Below are positions 1-8,500 of a DNA stretch of 19,086 bases, piece after piece; the first letter of the stretch is position 1; the number at the start of each line of letters is the position of its first letter. A model generated the notes under the pieces. The model did not search any database. It was not told where the DNA came from and was given only the letters and a program-made list of their open reading frames with translations. The translations under genes and the position numbers were made by a program. Origin of the DNA: Ignavibacteria bacterium (GTDB taxonomy: Bacteria > Bacteroidota > Ignavibacteria > UBA10030 > SZUA-254); the NCBI GenBank assembly GCA_005877655.1, contig VBOC01000079.1, positions 1-19,086 on the forward strand, written 5' to 3'.

Positions 1-63
1 GTTTCGGTCGGCTCCCTCCAACGTCATGCTGTTGAAGATCAGCTTTTGGTGGAGCGTATAAAA

Positions 64-93
64 AAAGGCGACCCCGGTCATGGGATCGCCTTT
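64..93 (-). terminator. Intrinsic terminator of the DUF6600 gene
   Basis: Read on the minus strand, a 12-bp stem (arms at 93-82 and 75-64, with one U-G wobble) closes a 6-nt loop and runs directly into seven T residues (complement of 60-66). It lies about 80 nt past the stop of the minus-strand gene ending at 173. The A-rich 5' side gives a little bidirectional character, but the T run is clearly on the minus strand. Confidence 0.85.
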
Positions 94-106
94 GCAAATC
101 TTTCGA

Positions 107-196
107 AAGTCAGCCTATCTACGTTCTAGCTCGCTGACCATCTGGCTACCTCCCTCCTCGCTGGCCATCTAACTACCTCCCGCCTCGCTGACCATC
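107..196 (-). repeat. 27-nt tandem repeat spanning the stop codon
   Basis: Two near-identical 27-nt units lie at 134-160 and 161-187. A partial copy starts at 188 inside the coding region, and a decayed copy is at 107-133 (about 14 of 27 positions shared with its neighbour). The period is exactly nine codons. In the frame of the minus-strand gene each unit encodes a DGQRGGR-like peptide followed by TAG, so TAG recurs at 173-175, 146-148 and 119-121. Confidence 0.85.
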
Positions 197-1537
197 GCGC
201 CCGTCGCGACCTCTCTCCCGCGGCGGCTCAGGCTTCGGGCGGCTCTGCGGTCGCATTTCCGGCCGCTGCCCGGGCATAGGACGCTCCTGCCGCGGTGGTC
301 TTGAAATCTGTTGCTCTCTGTTCTGCCCGGCCGCCTCACGTCGCGGCGGTTCCCTCATCTGCCGCTGATCCCGGGATCCGGGATCCGGACGACCCGGCCT
401 GTCGATCCCACGATCCCGCACGGCGGGATCCGGGCGACCCGGCCTTTCCATCACACGACCTTCCCGGGCGTCGCTCTGCCGGGGTTCATCCTGGTATCCG
501 CGATCCCGAATCTTTGTGTCCCGGCGGACATCCGGCGGGCGCTGACCCTGGTTGCGATTCTCGATCCTCCGGTCGGGCTGGGGCTCGGCAGGCGCCCGTT
601 CAACGGACCTGCGGTCCTGAATCCTGGTGTCCCGCCTGACATCGGGCGAACGATCCGGCATATTGAAGCGTCCGTCGGCCTGCCCCCGGCTGTTCGGCGG
701 ACCGTCGAAGGATATCGGGTGTTCGGCACGCCGGGCTTCGGGCGGCCGCACGTCGTTTGAGCGAATCCGGGTGTCGAGCCTCGGACGGAACACCTCGACG
801 CGCTGCCGGTTTCCGTCCCTCACAAGCCTCTCGCCCTGGGCGCGGTCATGCGCAATAACGTCCACTCTATCGAGCCGCACGTTCGCGCGCCGCTCCACGA
901 ATTGAGGATCGATGCCGCGGTTGATAATCCTGTCATTTTCCGCCCGGATGTCGAGCACCGAGCGAGTGTTTCCAAAGACCCTTCGTACTCTCTCGACCGG
1001 CTGAACATAATCGACCACACGTTCCGCACCGATGTACCGGCATGGTATGAAGTTCCAGTAGTTGTACGGCGCAACCCAGTTCTGCGTAAACCTTACGCCG
1101 AACCTCACATCGAACGACGCGTACGGGCACAACGGAGCCCAGCCGATGTAGTCGTCGTCATAGCGCCACTCCACCCACGCCGGGCCCCAGGTGTCGTCGG
1201 GGATCCAGATCCATCCGTAATAATCGTCATAGTACCAGCGGCCGTAATGGTACGCCGCCCAGCCGAACGGTTCATCTGAAACCCAATACCATCCGTAGTC
1301 TGACCACACCCAGCGGCCATACAGGTACGGGCGCCAGCCATGTGACACGCGGGCGGGTCTCCATGCATATCCAAAATTGAAGTCGATCCATTCACCATAC
1401 GGCGAAAGGTTCTCATAGAAAACTCCGAAACTTCCCCTGATGCCGTAGTGGTGGCCGTACTCGCCGTAAGGGGGATCCGCCTTAGCGATCCCCGCCAGCA
1501 CGAAGCACGCGAAGAGCAACATCAAAAGTCGTTTCAT
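173..1537 (-). CDS. DUF6600 family secreted protein with Arg/Pro-rich tail
   Basis: This encodes about 454 residues. I start it at the ATG at 1537, not the in-frame ATG at 1576, because GGAAGGAGA lies just ahead of 1537 and a signal peptide follows directly (MKRLLMLLF to AGIAKA, likely cleavage near residue 20). Residues about 41-136 form the aromatic DUF6600/YXWGXW-like block, with repeated YGRW, GWYW, GWIWIP, WGPAW and GWAP motifs. From about residue 190 the chain becomes low-complexity, rich in Arg, Pro, Asp and Gln, with internal repeats such as PDVRRDT (twice) and RPGRPDP (twice), and an RGG-like end. The family is common in Bacteroidota and Proteobacteria; its biochemical role is not established, and an envelope location is inferred. 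The gene stands alone, with a perfect sigma-54 promoter upstream and an intrinsic terminator downstream. Confidence 0.88.
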   Translation of the reverse strand: MKRLLMLLFACFVLAGIAKADPPYGEYGHHYGIRGSFGVFYENLSPYGEWIDFNFGYAWRPARVSHGWRPYLYGRWVWSDYGWYWVSDEPFGWAAYHYGRWYYDDYYGWIWIPDDTWGPAWVEWRYDDDYIGWAPLCPYASFDVRFGVRFTQNWVAPYNYWNFIPCRYIGAERVVDYVQPVERVRRVFGNTRSVLDIRAENDRIINRGIDPQFVERRANVRLDRVDVIAHDRAQGERLVRDGNRQRVEVFRPRLDTRIRSNDVRPPEARRAEHPISFDGPPNSRGQADGRFNMPDRSPDVRRDTRIQDRRSVERAPAEPQPDRRIENRNQGQRPPDVRRDTKIRDRGYQDEPRQSDAREGRVMERPGRPDPAVRDRGIDRPGRPDPGSRDQRQMREPPRREAAGQNREQQISRPPRQERPMPGQRPEMRPQSRPKPEPPRERGRDGRDGQRGGR

Positions 1538-1593
1538 TGCGTTCTCCTTCCGATAGAAGTATGCGTTCTTGATCATACTTTGCCATCGTTAGG

Positions 1594-1609
1594 TGCAAAG
1601 CATGTGCCA
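1594..1609 (-). promoter_or_regulatory. Sigma-54 (RpoN) promoter, perfect consensus
   Basis: On the minus strand the sequence TGGCACATGCTTTGCA matches the sigma-54 consensus TGGCACRNNNNTTGCW at every fixed position, with the -24 GG and -12 GC ten bases apart. The expected transcription start is near 1583. This leaves a leader of roughly 46 nt before the ATG at 1537, which contains the Shine-Dalgarno. Sigma-54 promoters require an AAA+ enhancer-binding activator; none is encoded in this window, and I could not define an upstream activator site. Confidence 0.75.
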
Positions 1610-1957
1610 GCGAGAAAGGCCCTATTTTCACTCAAATTCACGCACTCAACACCTGTTTGTCCAAAAATTCGGTCAATTTCGTTGCCGAATCAAGACAACG
1701 AGCCGGTATCGGAGGGGGGCGGGCATGGCGACTGAAGATGGCCAATCCGGCGCCCCGGAATGACCGATAAAACGCATTATAACGAGCAAATCGCGAAAGT
1801 ATACCTAAGAACTGCTCGCAATAGGCATTTAGGACGTCCCGATTTGTTTGACTTTCTCCCGCCATTCATCTACCTTGAAAGTGGGTGAGGAGAGACCAAT
1901 CCCACCTTCTCCCGAATCACCCGCTTCAACCAGCCAGGTCCATTAGAGAGGTACACC
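1610..1957. other. Intergenic region between divergent genes
   Basis: This stretch separates the minus-strand DUF6600 gene from the plus-strand hydrolase-like gene. An inverted pair CGAGCA/TGCTCG (about 1784 and 1813) with a long loop has no obvious role. A 75-codon minus-strand ORF (1638-1865) has an AAGG ahead of its ATG, but its composition does not look coding. Apart from the candidate promoters listed separately, I see nothing else here. Confidence 0.4.
1848..1876 (+). promoter_or_regulatory. Candidate promoter of the hydrolase-like gene
   Basis: TTGACT (1848-1853) and TACCTT (1871-1876) are separated by 17 nt. They lie about 80 nt ahead of the TTG start at 1958. The -35 box is good and the -10 box only fair. 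A similar arrangement, TTGACT-17-TACGTT, precedes the large T9SS protein gene, which mildly raises confidence. Confidence 0.35.
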
Positions 1958-3744
1958 TTGATCCGGGGAAACAAACGACTGTTTTTTTTCCTCAGTGCGC
2001 TGATACTTCTCTGCCTCGTCCGGGGCTCCGCCCAGCCGTCGGCTTCATCAAATCTTCAATCGTTGCTCGATGATGTCGTTAGAAATTCTGTGGCCGACAG
2101 GATGGCGCCGGCCCCTGTTTCTGAAGAAGATGTGCGCGAATGGCGCACCGTATTCGCCCTGTTGCGCGAGCGGTCCCTGGACAAATGCCGCAGGATTCTG
2201 GCCAAGTACGACTACCAGCTTCTCGAGATACCGGCGCCAGACCGGGATCCGATCGCGCCGAGGCGGAGCCCGTCATTCTCTGCGCGGTATCAATCCGAAG
2301 GAACGGGCGCGAACTACTACGATGTCCTCCGGGAGAACTCCCCCCTCCGGCGAGGTTGGGGGACGCTCGTCTTCAATCGAAACCAGGCGAAGAGAGTGTA
2401 CGTTCACGTTCCCCATCCGATCCACGACGGGAACTCAGCGGTCTTGGGCGCCGAGCTCTTCCGGTCGCTCAACGCCGAATGTTTGATGATCGCCGGCACC
2501 GACCGGTCAGCCGGCGTTTTTCCATGCGATGTCGTGACGCTGAAAGGAAGCATGTTTGAAAAATGGCACGAGATGCTGACCGATCTCGTTCATCTAAGCC
2601 TTTCGGTCCACGGCTACGCGGCCCGTGCGTATCCCCATCCGATCGATACGACCGATATCGTTGTCAGCAACGGCAGGACCACCGACGAGCAGTGGGGAAT
2701 ATCGCAAATCAGCCTGTCGGTGCGCGACACGCTCAGGGCCTCGGGATTTCGCTGCGCTCTGGCCATGTACGATTCGGGATATGCCAGACTCGCCGGAGGC
2801 GCGAACCGCCAGGGGAGGTTTTCGAACGACAGCGTCGGTTTCGGCCACTGGCTCAACCTCGAATTCTCGGACCGGGTTCGAAGCAATCCCCAGGATTATT
2901 CCAGGCTGCTCGGAGCGGTCGACCGCGCGCTGGCTGTCACCGGTCAAAAAATCTCTCAGCAGATGAACCGGGCGTTCGGCCTTGTCTCGCCGAGCCCACC
3001 GACGAGACGTACCGCATCATTTCGTTTGACAGCCGGAGGATGGAGAGGGATACGCTCGACATCCAGTTTGGAAATTGGGTGGAGCTTAAGGGTTCTTCGA
3101 GAAAGATTTCCTCCATCTCGAGGCTCGATTCGTCGCAGCCTGATTTCCTCAGAGAGCTTCGCCATCGGTCTTCCGGCGGACGGCCCCCGGTCATCACGAG
3201 AATTATCGAACGGCCGGCGACGGAGCTTGCCTCGCGCCTGGATCTTCGGGGGAGCCGCGCCGCGGACTCATTGTCTGAAGATTCAGACAGTCCGATCGAT
3301 GAACCGCTCCAGGTTCAACGGATTCCGCTCGAGCCTCTCCTTTCATCCACAATCACTCCGGACGGGAACGCGGGCCTGAACCCGTACCGCTGGCAGGGAG
3401 GAAGCTTTTCCGATATCTTTCCCGCCTTACAGGCATTTCGCCGGCTCAGCGAGGCATCCTTTGAGGACGGGAACGAACCCGCCGAGTCTTCGCCGCATGT
3501 TCTGATACCGGTGTTAAACAAGTCCTACGGCATGACCGGAAAAAAATTCATCGGCGTTCAAATGACCTCCATCCTTGTGAATCAAATCGCGCGGCTGGTC
3601 CCTCCACCGTCCCGCTACGCGAGGCAGACGGGATCGGCCCGGGACATCGCGCTGATGGCAGAGCAGGACCAGAAGGGCAAGTTCTTCCTGAGGCTTTTTC
3701 CGCGCAAATCCGCCTCGCCGGCTAAAGGACAGCAACACCCCTGA
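1958..3744 (+). pseudogene. Secreted N-formylglutamate amidohydrolase-like protein, frameshifted
   Basis: Translation starts at TTG 1958, with GAGAGG six bases ahead. A signal peptide follows (MIRGNKR plus a hydrophobic stretch, likely cut after RGSA). The coding frame runs to about 2990, then must move to another frame and continues to the stop at 3742. Downstream of that point the first frame becomes Arg/Ser-rich nonsense, while the second turns coherent (EPTDETYRIISF onward). A one-base deletion, or its equivalent, near 2980-2995 explains this; the intact product would be about 595 residues. Motifs VPHPIHDGN (about 150-158), MIAGTDRSAG (about 178) and LSVHGYA (about 215) resemble the N-formylglutamate amidohydrolase/poly-gamma-glutamate hydrolase-like fold, but the assignment is tentative and the HR-type motif reads TDR. 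The C-terminal 250 residues are unrecognised. This is either a real lesion or a sequencing error. The next gene follows after 22 nt. Confidence 0.7.
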
Positions 3745-3766
3745 TCATAATCGACGGTTCTATCGG

Positions 3767-4033
3767 ATGACTACAAAACCTCCCCCTCCCACCGAGGCAT
3801 TTCCCCCGGATTCGCTCGAAAAAATCGCCTACTCCAGCGTCGCTTCAATCCCGACCGAGGAGCCGAACGACCGCAACCGGCTCGGATACCACATCTGGCG
3901 CTGGCTTTCAAACCGGCAGGGTACGCTCGAGAGCGCCGTCGCGGAGTCCGGCTCGCGGCTGCAGATCAGCCGGCAGGAGGCGACGCGCATCATCAGTGAG
4001 GAGTTGAAGAAGCGCGGCATCCTTCGGGATTAG
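3767..4033 (+). CDS. Small hypothetical protein
   Basis: This is 88 residues from an ATG with only a weak upstream purine signal. The first 35 residues are Pro/Glu/Ser-rich and probably unstructured. The rest (LGYHIWRWL, then SRQEATRIISEELKKRGI) is predicted helical and has the feel of a small helical or winged-helix fold, but I recognise no family. There is no signal peptide or membrane segment, so it is probably cytoplasmic. It sits 22 nt after the hydrolase-like gene and 55 nt before the NADH dehydrogenase, so co-transcription is likely. Codon composition fits its neighbours and no alternative frame is better. Confidence 0.65.
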   Translation: MTTKPPPPTEAFPPDSLEKIAYSSVASIPTEEPNDRNRLGYHIWRWLSNRQGTLESAVAESGSRLQISRQEATRIISEELKKRGILRD

Positions 4034-4088
4034 CGTTGGCGTTCACGATGCTGCGAGACTTCGTGACGCCTAGATCCTGAGCTCCCCA

Positions 4089-5318
4089 GTGGCGAAGCCC
4101 AACCTCACCGTTCTCGGTTCAGGGTTTGCGGCGTTCAGCCTTCTAAAAAAGCTCGACACCCGGCTGTACGACTCCGTTGTCATCAGTCCCAGGAATCACT
4201 TCCTCTTCACGCCGCTCCTTCCGAGCACGACCGTGGGAACGATCGAGTTCCGCAGCATCATCGAGCCGGTCAGAACATCCCGAAGCATGATCCGATACTA
4301 TCAGGCCACGTGCACAGCCATCGATGCCCGTGAACGGACGGTTCGATGCAGCAGCCCGCTCGACGGTTCCACGTTTTCGGTCCGGTACGATAAACTCGTC
4401 GTCGCGGCGGGCGCGAGCGTCAATACGTACGGCATCCCCGGCGTGTCCGAACATGCCCTGGCGCTCAAGGAACTTTCGGATGCCCGCCAAATCCGGCAGA
4501 GAATCATCGACTGCCTCGAAGGCGCGAGCGTTCCGGGGATTCCCCGGGAAGAGCGGTTGCGGCTGGTCCATTTTGTCGTTGTCGGCGGCGGCCCCACAGG
4601 AGTGGAGTTCGCGGCCGAGATGCATGATTTCCTCGTCGAGGACCTGAAGGAAGCGTTCCCCGACCTCATCGAGGATGTGAAGATTACGCTCCTCGAGGCG
4701 GCCGAGCATATTCTCAGCACCTTCGACGCAACGCTCTCCGCCTACACGATCCGCCATTTCAGGCGTCAGCGGATCGAAGTCCGTACGGGCTCAGGCGTCG
4801 TCGGTGTGGAGAAAAATCGGGTCCGGTTAAAGGATGGAACCGTGATACCGTTCGGGCTTCTTGTGTGGTCGACCGGCAACGGGCCGGTGCCTCTCGTTTC
4901 GCAAGTGCCGTTCAGGAAAGATGCGGGTTCCAGGATTATCGTCGATCGCTTTCTCCGGGTTCCGGAATACCCCGAAATCTACGCCCTGGGGGATTGCGCT
5001 ACACTTGAGGAAAAAAACCTTCCCGCCACCGCGCAGCTTGCCCAGCAGGAGGGCCGCTATGTCGCCCGAAGTCTCAATGCGCTCGCCCGGGGTAAACGCG
5101 TCGAGCCCTTCCGCGAGCGGAATTTCGGGATGCTCGCCTACATCGGGAGCAACCGGGCGCTTGCCGACCTTACATCGGTGAGAGCTCATGGGTATGCCAC
5201 CTGGTTATTCTGGAGATCGGTGTATCTGACCAAGCTCGTGAGCGCGAAAAACAAGATTCTTGTCCTGTTCGATTGGCTGAAAACGCGGGTTTTCGGCAGG
5301 GATGTCAGCAGATTCTGA
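4089..5318 (+). CDS. Type II NADH dehydrogenase (NDH-2)-like FAD oxidoreductase
   Basis: This is a 409-residue flavoprotein of the pyridine nucleotide-disulphide oxidoreductase superfamily. It would oxidise NADH and pass electrons to quinone at the inner membrane without pumping protons. The FAD-binding GSGFAA motif is at about residues 10-15. The NAD(P)-binding VVGGGPTGVEFA motif is at about 163-175, and the second FAD motif IYALGDCA at about 297-304 is followed by ATAQLAQQEG, typical of NDH-2. The C-terminal 40 residues (LFWRSVYLTKLV, then VLFDWLKTRVFG) are amphipathic and match the membrane-anchoring tail of NDH-2. The start is GTG at 4089, the first plausible start after the in-frame TAG at 4071; the ribosome site is weak. 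The length is usual for the family. A related quinone-reducing flavoprotein is possible, but the tail favours NDH-2. Confidence 0.85.
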   Translation: MAKPNLTVLGSGFAAFSLLKKLDTRLYDSVVISPRNHFLFTPLLPSTTVGTIEFRSIIEPVRTSRSMIRYYQATCTAIDARERTVRCSSPLDGSTFSVRYDKLVVAAGASVNTYGIPGVSEHALALKELSDARQIRQRIIDCLEGASVPGIPREERLRLVHFVVVGGGPTGVEFAAEMHDFLVEDLKEAFPDLIEDVKITLLEAAEHILSTFDATLSAYTIRHFRRQRIEVRTGSGVVGVEKNRVRLKDGTVIPFGLLVWSTGNGPVPLVSQVPFRKDAGSRIIVDRFLRVPEYPEIYALGDCATLEEKNLPATAQLAQQEGRYVARSLNALARGKRVEPFRERNFGMLAYIGSNRALADLTSVRAHGYATWLFWRSVYLTKLVSAKNKILVLFDWLKTRVFGRDVSRF

Positions 5319-5395
5319 TCGGGACGAGACGGCTCATTTCGCCCGGCCTTCGGCGCCCGATCTGATCTTGGGTCCGGGTCCGGGTCGACCGTAGT

Positions 5396-5424
5396 TTGAC
5401 TTTGCAAGCCATTTTGGCTACGTT
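5396..5424 (+). promoter_or_regulatory. Candidate promoter of the large T9SS cargo gene
   Basis: TTGACT (5396-5401) and TACGTT (5419-5424) are separated by 17 nt. The same bases read as a Bacteroidota-type TTG-20-TAcgTTTc, one mismatch from TAnnTTTG. It lies about 90 nt ahead of the ATG at 5514. Just upstream, 5370-5388 carries about three copies of GGGTCC, whose role is unclear. No convincing terminator for the preceding dehydrogenase gene was seen. Confidence 0.4.
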
Positions 5425-5513
5425 TCCGTTCGCCTCAGCCCCGCTTTCGGGGACGTCTCTCAGGGGAGTCAGCACCACACGGATTTTTGAATCAACCATT
5501 CAAAAGGCGGCAC

Positions 5514-8500
5514 ATGAGAGAGAACACGCGCTGGAGTCTCGTTTTGCTTCTCATCTTTGCGCCGGTCGGCGCTGCCTATCCTCAAACGCAGCAAAAGCCC
5601 GCCACGCCGCTCGAACGGCTGATTTCTCTGGGGGCCGATCCCCGCATCTCCCGAAAGATTCCGATCGCAGGCCAAAAGGCGGTTCTGCCAGCGCCGGCTA
5701 TCTCGGAGCCGCGTGCGCCGGATCGACCCCGCACGATCTATCTGCGGACGCGAATCGCGACAATCTATCCCAACATCCCCCTCCATCCGGACCCTTCGCT
5801 CACGCAGAGTGAGCTGTCTGTCGCCTCGAACCCGTTCAATCCTGATGTAATTCTGGCCGGTTCAAACGCCGTCAGGTCCCCGGGAGGTTTCGGAAGCCAG
5901 GGGTGGTATTACACGACGAATGGGGGAAGTCAGTGGAGCGGCGGCGACACGCTTCCGACGCACGCTGACCTCTCTAATTACCGTGCAGATCCGTCCGTTG
6001 CTATCGATCTGGATGAAAATATCTTCTTCTCGAGCATATCTCTGGGGTACATCAGCAACCTGGCCGTCGCGCGCGCACGAAAGGGCGGAGTGGGGTGGAG
6101 CGAGGCGCTCGTCCCTGACCGGTCGAACAACGTAGACAAGGATGCCATTGCGGTCGACCTCAATTCCGGGAGCGCGTTTGAGAATACCATCTACGCCGGT
6201 TACACTGATTTTGCTCTCTATCGATCGCCCGTCAAGATTTCGCGTTCGACTGACGGGGGACAAAATTTCGGGGCGCCCGTGCCCATCAGCGACACCGTCG
6301 GGTCTTATTTCTCTCAAGGAATAGCCATGGCGGTCGGGCCGAACAGCGAACTGTATGCCGCCTGGTCCGGCTATGATGCATGGCCGCCGCCTGTGACGAC
6401 GCGCCTGGGTTTCAACAAGTCCACCGACGGCGGATCCCACTGGAGAGGCGGATCGTCGATCCGGCCGGTAAATGACATGCGCGGATTTCTGTACAAAGGG
6501 AGCGATTCCATTCGGGTAAGCAGTTTCCCCTCGATGGCCGTTGATCGGACCGCCGGGGTGCGCAACGGGTGGATCTATATTGCATTCGGGGAGCAGACCG
6601 TTTCCGGACCGGACATTTTTCTGATCCGGTCGAGCGACGGAGGTGATTCTTGGAGCGCGCCAAAGAAAGTGAATCAGGACTCCACGGGGAGAGATCACTG
6701 GCTTCCATGGATAACCGTGGACCAGGCGACCGGTGTGCTCTATGTAGTCTACTACGACAGCCGGAATTTTCCCGGCAATGATTCCGCGAACGTTTATCTC
6801 TCATCTTCCGCCGATGGCGGCGACACCTTTGAGGATGTTCGCGTGAGCGACGTGCCGTTCCATCCTGGACCAATCCCCGGTCTGGCGGCCGGATATATGG
6901 GTGATTATATCGGTATTACGGCCGCACACGGTATCGTCCGGCCCTGCTGGAACGACAACCGGAACGGCATTCAGCAGGCATACTCGGCACGGATGGTGTT
7001 CTCGTCGGCTCCTTCCCCTCCCACGATCAGCGTTTCCCCCGACTCCCTCGATTATGGAGACGTGTTCGTCGGTTATCAGGCTTCGATGCACCTTGCTGTC
7101 AGAAACATCTCGTTCCCTGAATCCCTCCGTGTGACGGACATCCGTTCCGATAGTTCAATTTTTACGCCGAGCATCTCTTCCTTCGCGTTGGCCGCCGGCG
7201 GAGCGAAACGCGTCGATGTTGATCTGTATTCGGGCACACCCGGGTTGAAGCGGTCGATACTCACCGTCTCAAGCAACGACTCGTCGCATCCGGCTGTGAC
7301 GAAGATCCTCCGTGCTAATGTCGTCTATCCTCCGAGTGTGAGTGTCACGCCCGACTCACTTGCGCTGACGCTGCACCTGGGCGACAGCGCCGCGGTCCCC
7401 TTCGCGATCCATAATACGGGGTTGGGACCGGCTAAGTTCGCACTTGAAAGCTACAGCTACGGTGACACACAGGCAGCAGTTCAATATACGATACCTTTGC
7501 GCCTGGTGGACAGCATGGGGAGTGATCGCACAATCAGCTTCGGTGTCCATCCGAGGGCCACCTATGGGATCGACCCCGCGCTGGGAGAGTATGAGGCTCC
7601 GCCGCCTCCCCCTCCATTTGCGTTTGAAGCGCGCTTCCTCGACATACCGGGAAGAAGTGAGATCGGGGGCGGCTTGTATCTGGATCTGCGAAGCTCCATT
7701 GGTCCGGCAAAAATCGATACCTATCACGTCCATATTCAGGCCTTCGACCTCTATCCGGTGACGCTCTCGTGGCCCGCAGACCTGGCGAAGGACGTGGGGA
7801 GCATGCGGCTTATCGACGTAAACGGCGGCTCCGAAGTCAATGTGGACATGCTGACGTCGACGAGCACGGTTGTCGCCGACCCGCATATCAGCGACCTATT
7901 CATCATCTCCGATCGGTCCAACAGTTGGCTTGGTTTCGCACCCGACTCGGGGAGTGTGGCGGCCGGGGCGGACCTGGACGATTTCGCAGTCGTCAGGAAT
8001 ACCTTATCTCACGGCGGTGAGTTTTTCTCGAACATCGGACTCAAGACCAACGATCCTGTACTCCCATGGATCAGGATTCCGTTTAGATTGCGGTTGATCG
8101 GAGTGCCGAAGGTCGCGCTTGACCGGGACAGCCTCGATTTTGGGAACACGTTCGTGGGTCTTTCCGATACGCTTATTCTCCGGATCTCAGACCATGGAAC
8201 CGATTCACTCCATATCCGCAGCATCTATTCAGAGGACGCCGCATTTACCGCGCTTGGTCCTTCTTCCTTCTCTCTTTTCATAAACCGTTACCGCGACGTT
8301 GGGGTGCGTTTCACCCCCGCTCACGAAGGGCCTTATGCGGGAGTGCTCCACATAGTTTGTGATGATCCGTCCGATTCGATCATCGCGGTCCCCCTGCACG
8401 GGAACGGGACGAGGCGTCCGATCATCCAACTGGCAACAGATTCGGTTTTTATCCAGGCGCGTCAGAGCGACAGCTCCGTGGGATTGCTGCGTATCTCAAA

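Noticed and set aside
295..1279. Several plus-strand ORFs of 90-149 codons over the DUF6600 gene
   Set aside because: They are antisense to the Arg/Pro-rich repeats of the real gene, have no ribosome sites and show no domain.
1638..1865. 75-codon minus-strand ORF in the 5' intergenic region
   Set aside because: It has an AAGG near its ATG, but residue content is not protein-like, it crosses the region just upstream of the sigma-54 promoter, and no family or conserved motif is visible.
4037..4052. Sigma-54-like sequence ahead of the NADH dehydrogenase gene
   Set aside because: The GG and GC spacing fits, but four of the fixed positions differ from the consensus, and the gene probably shares the upstream operon.
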